From: Actinoplanes teichomyceticus ATCC 31121 | Lineage (GTDB): Bacteria > Actinomycetota > Actinomycetes > Mycobacteriales > Micromonosporaceae | Length of the DNA: 64,000 nt | Reading direction: 5' to 3' | Assembly (NCBI RefSeq): GCF_003711105.1 | Contig: NZ_CP023865.1 | Location: 6,555,001-6,619,000 of the forward strand | In this document: piece after piece, positions 60,308 through 64,000 of the stretch | Layout of the letters: each line of letters begins with the position of its first letter | Numbering within the stretch: position 1 is the first letter of the stretch | Translations under genes and position numbers: made by a program | Notes under the pieces: model-generated | Told to the model about the DNA's origin: nothing | The model's database searches: none | Seen by the model: only the letters and a program-made list of their open reading frames with translations

Positions 60308-61777
60308 TTACGCCGACGCCGGCTCGCTCAGCGGCAACCGGACCAGGAACCGGGTGTCCCCCGGGCTGGACTGCAGCGAGATGTCGCCGCCGTGGCCGTT
60401 GACCACGATCCGGTACGAGATGTCCAGCCCCAGCCCGGTCCCCTCGCCCACCGGCTTGGTGGTGAAGAACGGCTCGAACACCCGCTTCCTGATCTCGTCC
60501 GGCACGCCCGGCCCGGAGTCGCCGACCGAGACCACCACCCGGTCGTCCTCCCGGTACGTCCGGATGGTCAGCGTGCCCGCGCCGGCCATCGCCTGGGCGG
60601 CGTTGTCGATCAGGTTGGTCCACACCTGGTTCAGCTCGGCCGGGTGGGCGGGCACCTGCGGCAGCGTACGGTCGTAGTCCTTGACCACCCGGATCCGGTC
60701 GCCGATCTTGTGGGCGAGCATGACCAGTGTGCTGTCCAGTCCGGTGTGCACGTCGATCCACTGGTGCGCCGAACGGTCCAGGTGCGAGTACTGCTTGGCG
60801 GCGTTGACCAGTGACGACACCCGGCCGGTGGCGTCCTCGATGTCGCTCATCAGCTGCTCGGTCTCCAGCGCGTACCCGATCCAGTGGATCGCCTGGTCCA
60901 GCAGCTCGGGGGAGGCCAGCCGGGACTGGACCTCGGTGAGGCAGTCCACGTCGATGCCGCCCTGGGCGAAGACCGGGGCGACGTCCCAGGCGCCGGTGAC
61001 CCCGTGCTCGTCCATCCAGTCGCCGAGCTCGTCCTCCAGGTCGGCGATCTGCATCGCGGTCCGGGCGGGCGCCTTGGCGGCCCGCTCGATCACCTCCTCC
61101 TGCAGGTTCAGCAGGGCGATCAGGCGGTCCGGCGGCACCTTGCCCTTGGCCAGCTTGCCGAGCTTCATCCGCATCCCGGCGACCCGCTCGCGCAGCGCCC
61201 CGGTGGCCCGGGAGGCGGCCGCGGCCGGATTGTTCAGCTCGTGCATCAGGCCGGCGGAGAGCGCCCCGAGCGCCTGCAGCCGCTGCCGCTCCCCGATCGC
61301 CGCCTGCGAGCTGCGCATCCCCAGGGACAGGCCCTCCAGCAGGTGGATCGCCATCGGGAACCAATCGCGCATCAGAGCGCCGAAGTCGGCGGCGGACAGC
61401 ACGAAGAACTCGCTGTCGGAGAGCGCCCGCATGGACGCCATGTACTTCTGCGGCACGCCGTCGTCGCGCAGGTAGGCGTTGGTCGCGCCCATGTACACGC
61501 CGCGCTGCTCGGTGCGGGAGGTCTGCACGTCGTCCCGACCGACCCGGCGGCTCAGCGCGACCGTGCCGCTGAGCAGCACGAAGAACGACTCCGCCGGATC
61601 GCCCTCACGCAACACCAGGCTGCCGGCCGGCGCGCGCAGGGTGCAGCCGTGCGCGGCGATCCAGGCCAGCTGGTCGTCGGTGAGCTTCTCGAAGAGGAAC
61701 AGGGTGCGCAACTCGTCCGGGGTGAGCGCGCCGGGCTCACACGGCTGGAGCCGGATCTCGTCGGTCTCGGTGGTCAT
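60308..61777 (-). CDS. Sensor histidine kinase with cyclic-nucleotide-binding-type domain
   Basis: 489 residues, soluble. The N-terminal CNB-fold sensor (FLFEKLTDDQLAWIAAHGCT, LVLREGDPAESFFVLLSGTV) resembles CRP-type domains. It is followed by a HisKA box GALSAGLMHELNNPAAAASR (His179), an inserted helical stretch, and a HATPase with NQVWTNLIDNAAQAMAGAG (N-box), VGDSGPGVPDEIRKRVFEPF (G1/F) and KPVGEGTGLGLDISYRIV (G2). It starts 3 bp after the receiver-oxidoreductase gene, whose receiver is its likely phosphorylation partner. The 153 bp before the RING gene (60155-60307) show nothing. Confidence 0.9.
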   Translation of the reverse strand: MTTETDEIRLQPCEPGALTPDELRTLFLFEKLTDDQLAWIAAHGCTLRAPAGSLVLREGDPAESFFVLLSGTVALSRRVGRDDVQTSRTEQRGVYMGATNAYLRDDGVPQKYMASMRALSDSEFFVLSAADFGALMRDWFPMAIHLLEGLSLGMRSSQAAIGERQRLQALGALSAGLMHELNNPAAAASRATGALRERVAGMRMKLGKLAKGKVPPDRLIALLNLQEEVIERAAKAPARTAMQIADLEDELGDWMDEHGVTGAWDVAPVFAQGGIDVDCLTEVQSRLASPELLDQAIHWIGYALETEQLMSDIEDATGRVSSLVNAAKQYSHLDRSAHQWIDVHTGLDSTLVMLAHKIGDRIRVVKDYDRTLPQVPAHPAELNQVWTNLIDNAAQAMAGAGTLTIRTYREDDRVVVSVGDSGPGVPDEIRKRVFEPFFTTKPVGEGTGLGLDISYRIVVNGHGGDISLQSSPGDTRFLVRLPLSEPASA

Positions 61778-61780
61778 CTG

Positions 61781-63439
61781 CTACTGCGCCTCCAGGTAAC
61801 GATGGACCAGCGCGACGGCCATCGCGCCCTCACCGACCGCCGAGGCCACCCGTTTGATCGAGTTGGCCCGGACGTCGCCGGCGGCGAAGATGCCGGGGAC
61901 ACTGCTCTCCAGATAGAACGGATCGCGGTCGCGATCCCATCCCCGTGGGCGTTCGCCGTTGGTGAGCAGGTCGGATCCGGTACGGACGAAGCCCTTCCCG
62001 TCCCGCTCCACGGTGGCGCCGAGCCAGTCGGTGCGCGGCTCGGCGCCGATGAACACGAAGAGGTACCCGCATTCGACGGTGGTCCTCGTCCCGTTCTTGC
62101 TGTCGCAGATGGTGATCGCCTGCAGGTGCCCGTCGCCGTGCGCCCCGACCACCTCGCACCGGGTCCGCACCTCGATGTTGCCGACCTGCGCGAGCTGCTG
62201 GATCAGGTAGTACGACATGGAGCTCTCCAGCGAGTCCCCGCGCACCAGCAGCGTGACCCGCCGGGCGTACCGGGCGAAGAACAGCGCCGCCTGCCCGGCC
62301 GAGTTGGCGCCGCCGACGATGTAGACGTCGGTGCCGGCGCAGGCCGGCCCCTCGGTGGCGGCGGAACCGTAGAAAACGCCGGAGCCGGTCAGCTCCGCGA
62401 CGCCGTCGGCCAGCAGCGGCCGGTACGAGACGCCGGTGGCGAGCAGCACCGCGTGCGCGGAGATCTCCCCGCCGTCGGCGAAGGTCAGGGTGCGGGCCGA
62501 GCCGTCCGCCCGCAGCCCGACGACCTCGCGGGTGTTGAGCGTCTCGGCGGCGAACTTGTCGGCCTGCCGGCGCGCCCGGTCGGTGAGCTGGGCCCCGGAG
62601 ATGCCGTCCGGGAAGCCGAGGTAGTTCTCGATGCGGGAGCTCTGCCCGGCCTGCCCGCCGACCGCCTGCCGCTCGATCAGCAGGGTCTTGAGCCCCTCCG
62701 AGCCGCCGTAGACGGCCGCGCCCAGCCCGGCCGGGCCACCACCCACGATGATCAGGTCGTAGAAGTCGCGGCCCGCCCGGGTGGACAGCCCGGCCGCCTC
62801 GGCGACCTCCTGCACGCTGGGCCGGGGCAGCGCACGCCCGTCCGCGGTGACCACCAGCGGCACCGCCTCCGGCCCGGCGTCGGCGGCCTCCAGCAGGCGG
62901 CGGCCCTCCGGCTCGTCCGCGCCGAAGTAGCGGTACGGCACCAGGTTGCGCGCCAGGAAGTCGCGGATCTGGAACGACGGCTCGCTCCACCGGTGCCCGA
63001 CCACCCGGATGTCCGGCAGCTCCTGGTCGCCGGTCGCCTGCCAGGCGTCCAGCAGCGCGTCCACCACCGGGTAGAGCTTCTCCTCCGGCGGATCCCAGGG
63101 CTTGAGCAGGTAGTGGTCGACGTCGACCACGTTGATCGCCTGGATCGCGGCGTCGGTGTCGGCGTACGCGGTCAGCAGCGCCCGCCGCGCGTGCGGGAAC
63201 AGGTCCATCGCCTGCTCCAGGAACTCGATGCCGTTCATCTGCGGCATCCGGTAGTCGGCGAGCACCACGGCGACCCGGCCGCCGCGCAGCTTCAGCTCCT
63301 TGAGCACGTCGAGCGCCTCGGTGGCGGAGCCGGCCCGGATGATCCGATGGTGATCGCCGTAGCGGCGGCGCAGGTCACGCGCGATGGCGCGGGAGACCGA
63401 GGGGTCGTCGTCGACGGTGAGGATCGCGGGTTGGCCCAT
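61781..63439 (-). CDS. Response-regulator receiver fused to thioredoxin-reductase-like flavoprotein lacking the redox cysteines
   Basis: 552 residues. The receiver (1-125) has the acidic pocket TVDDDPS, phospho-acceptor Asp62 (LADYRMP) and Lys113. A glutaredoxin-like segment (about 145-215, VVGHRWSEPSFQIRDFLARN) has Ser where the active-site Cys should be. The C-terminal part is a TrxB-type FAD/NAD(P)H reductase: IIVGGGPAGLGAAVY (232-246), ENYLGFPDGISG, GGANSAGQA (376-384), GIFAAGDVR. Where TrxB has its CATC pair this protein reads GSAAT (358-362). It therefore binds flavin but cannot do the usual disulfide relay. It is co-transcribed with the kinase and the NAD kinase-GNAT gene. Confidence 0.9.
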   Translation of the reverse strand: MGQPAILTVDDDPSVSRAIARDLRRRYGDHHRIIRAGSATEALDVLKELKLRGGRVAVVLADYRMPQMNGIEFLEQAMDLFPHARRALLTAYADTDAAIQAINVVDVDHYLLKPWDPPEEKLYPVVDALLDAWQATGDQELPDIRVVGHRWSEPSFQIRDFLARNLVPYRYFGADEPEGRRLLEAADAGPEAVPLVVTADGRALPRPSVQEVAEAAGLSTRAGRDFYDLIIVGGGPAGLGAAVYGGSEGLKTLLIERQAVGGQAGQSSRIENYLGFPDGISGAQLTDRARRQADKFAAETLNTREVVGLRADGSARTLTFADGGEISAHAVLLATGVSYRPLLADGVAELTGSGVFYGSAATEGPACAGTDVYIVGGANSAGQAALFFARYARRVTLLVRGDSLESSMSYYLIQQLAQVGNIEVRTRCEVVGAHGDGHLQAITICDSKNGTRTTVECGYLFVFIGAEPRTDWLGATVERDGKGFVRTGSDLLTNGERPRGWDRDRDPFYLESSVPGIFAAGDVRANSIKRVASAVGEGAMAVALVHRYLEAQ

Positions 63440-63445
63440 GTCTGG

Positions 63446-64000
63446 TTACCTCAGCTCCACATCGTTGTACTCGGGGTGACGCTTCAGATAGCCGGCCACG
63501 AACGGGCAGGTGGCGGTGACCGGGCTGGTCCGGGAGCGGGCATCGGCGAGGGCCGCGGCGGCCAGCCGCCCGGCCAGTCCGCGGCCGGAGAAGGCCTGGT
63601 CGACCTCGGTGTGCAGCAGTTCGATCCGGTCGCCGTGCCGGCGGTAGTGCAGCACCCCGGCGACCTCGCCGCCGAGCAGGATCTCGTAGCGGTCCCGCTC
63701 GAAGCTGTCCACCACGACCGCGTCGCCGGCGTCCCAGTCACCGGCCTGCGCGCTGCCCTCGACCCGCAGCTTGCGGCGGGCCCGCTCGTAGAACGAGGTA
63801 CGACCGAACCGGATCACCTGGGCGGCGGCCGGCATCGGCTCGATCTCGATCGCGGCGCCCGGCTCGGCGTGGCCCTCGATGATCCCGTCCACCTCGATGG
63901 CCAGGCGGCCGCTGGTCGGCAGCACGTCCAGGCCGAGGTGCTCGGAGGTGTCCAGCACCAGCGAGCGGTTGAACGACGAGTGCGCGGCGGCGGCGCTGAC
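63446..64000 (-). CDS. NAD kinase C-terminal part fused to a GNAT/YjdJ-type acetyltransferase (5' end outside the window)
   Basis: Open from the right edge: the first visible codons (HSSFNRSLVLDTSEHLGLDV) and VDGIIEGHAEPGAAIEIEPM, VIRFGRTSFYERARRKL match the C-terminal part of NAD kinases, which make NADP+ from NAD+. After a short linker comes a small GNAT of the YjdJ/NATD1 type (EILLGGEVAGVLHYRRHGDR, LLHTEVDQAFSGRGLAGRLA with the acetyl-CoA loop, FVAGYLKRHPEYNDV). It stops 6 bp before the receiver-flavoprotein start, so NADP supply and the NAD(P)H-binding reductase are linked in one operon. The N-terminal half cannot be checked here. Confidence 0.8.
   Translation of the reverse strand, partial: VSAAAAHSSFNRSLVLDTSEHLGLDVLPTSGRLAIEVDGIIEGHAEPGAAIEIEPMPAAAQVIRFGRTSFYERARRKLRVEGSAQAGDWDAGDAVVVDSFERDRYEILLGGEVAGVLHYRRHGDRIELLHTEVDQAFSGRGLAGRLAAAALADARSRTSPVTATCPFVAGYLKRHPEYNDVELR

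Noticed and set aside
1..64000. tRNA or rRNA genes, prophage or insertion sequences
   Set aside because: I saw no T-loop/CCA-like tRNA ends, no rRNA sequence and no transposase, integrase or phage structural motifs; a covariance-model scan could still find a tRNA I missed.

Overview
The window is about 64 kb of very GC-rich DNA (visibly above 70 percent G+C). It is packed with short-gap or overlapping genes that use GTG and TTG starts freely. It looks like a filamentous actinobacterium of the Micromonosporaceae, Actinoplanes-like. The hints are a double-MerR (TioE-type) regulator, a SigF/SigB-type promoter, a soluble chemotaxis-receptor signalling domain, extracellular glucan hydrolases with discoidin domains, and a tryptophan-to-anthranilate operon. 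The genus is an inference. I found no tRNA, rRNA, prophage, insertion sequence, CRISPR array or replication origin.

Layout, left to right. 1-2.3 kb: a cut-off sensor kinase behind a membrane protein. 2.5-4.1 kb: a MocA/XdhC pair for molybdenum cofactor. 4.3-5.1 kb: a secreted PL3 pectate lyase. 5.1-7.2 kb: an isochorismatase-GlxA regulator-HAD phosphatase operon. 7.4-9.5 kb: an erythromycin-esterase-like/DUF6194 fusion divergent from a double-MerR regulator. 10.2-11.8 kb: eda and kdgK, the end of the KDG route that pectin degradation feeds. 12-16.4 kb: small genes, a PGRP-type amidase, TspO, and a 48-residue membrane peptide behind a stress-type promoter. 16.4-23.1 kb: a GH13 glucosidase and a coupled operon of two GT4 transferases, an alpha/alpha-barrel protein and a GH130 enzyme. 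23.1-26 kb: a methyltransferase, a novel 19-residue-repeat protein and a Gfo/Idh/MocA oxidoreductase. 26.2-29.7 kb: a kynA-kynU-amidohydrolase operon. 29.7-30.6 kb: YchJ and a minimal chemotaxis receptor.

30.9-43 kb is a carbohydrate-use locus: a LacI regulator, a CUT1 ABC transporter, a GH13 glucosidase and two large secreted beta-helix enzymes that look like GH87 alpha-1,3-glucanases. The secreted enzymes would cut the polymer, the transporter would import oligosaccharides and the glucosidase would finish them inside the cell. 43-46.5 kb: a SulP transporter fused to carbonic anhydrase, and a sugar-nucleotide epimerase.

46.7-52.9 kb is the most unusual operon: a carboxylate-amine ligase fused to a circularly permuted ATP-grasp, an AsnO-type amidotransferase and an S9 peptidase. 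It resembles the operon for the amidated dipeptide osmolyte NAGGN with the usual synthetase replaced. 52.9-57.1 kb: an RHH-Clp_N regulator, a 23-residue peptide, an MFS transporter, and DinB-like and SRPBCC proteins. 57.2-60.2 kb: a 1000-residue RING-finger/TerD-like protein. 60.3-64 kb: an operon of NAD kinase-GNAT, receiver-thioredoxin-reductase-like and CNB-histidine-kinase proteins, cut by the right edge.

Short tandem repeats recur throughout. Periods of 29, 31 and 41 bp lie between genes or at gene 3' ends. Periods of 9, 30 and 36 bp lie inside genes.
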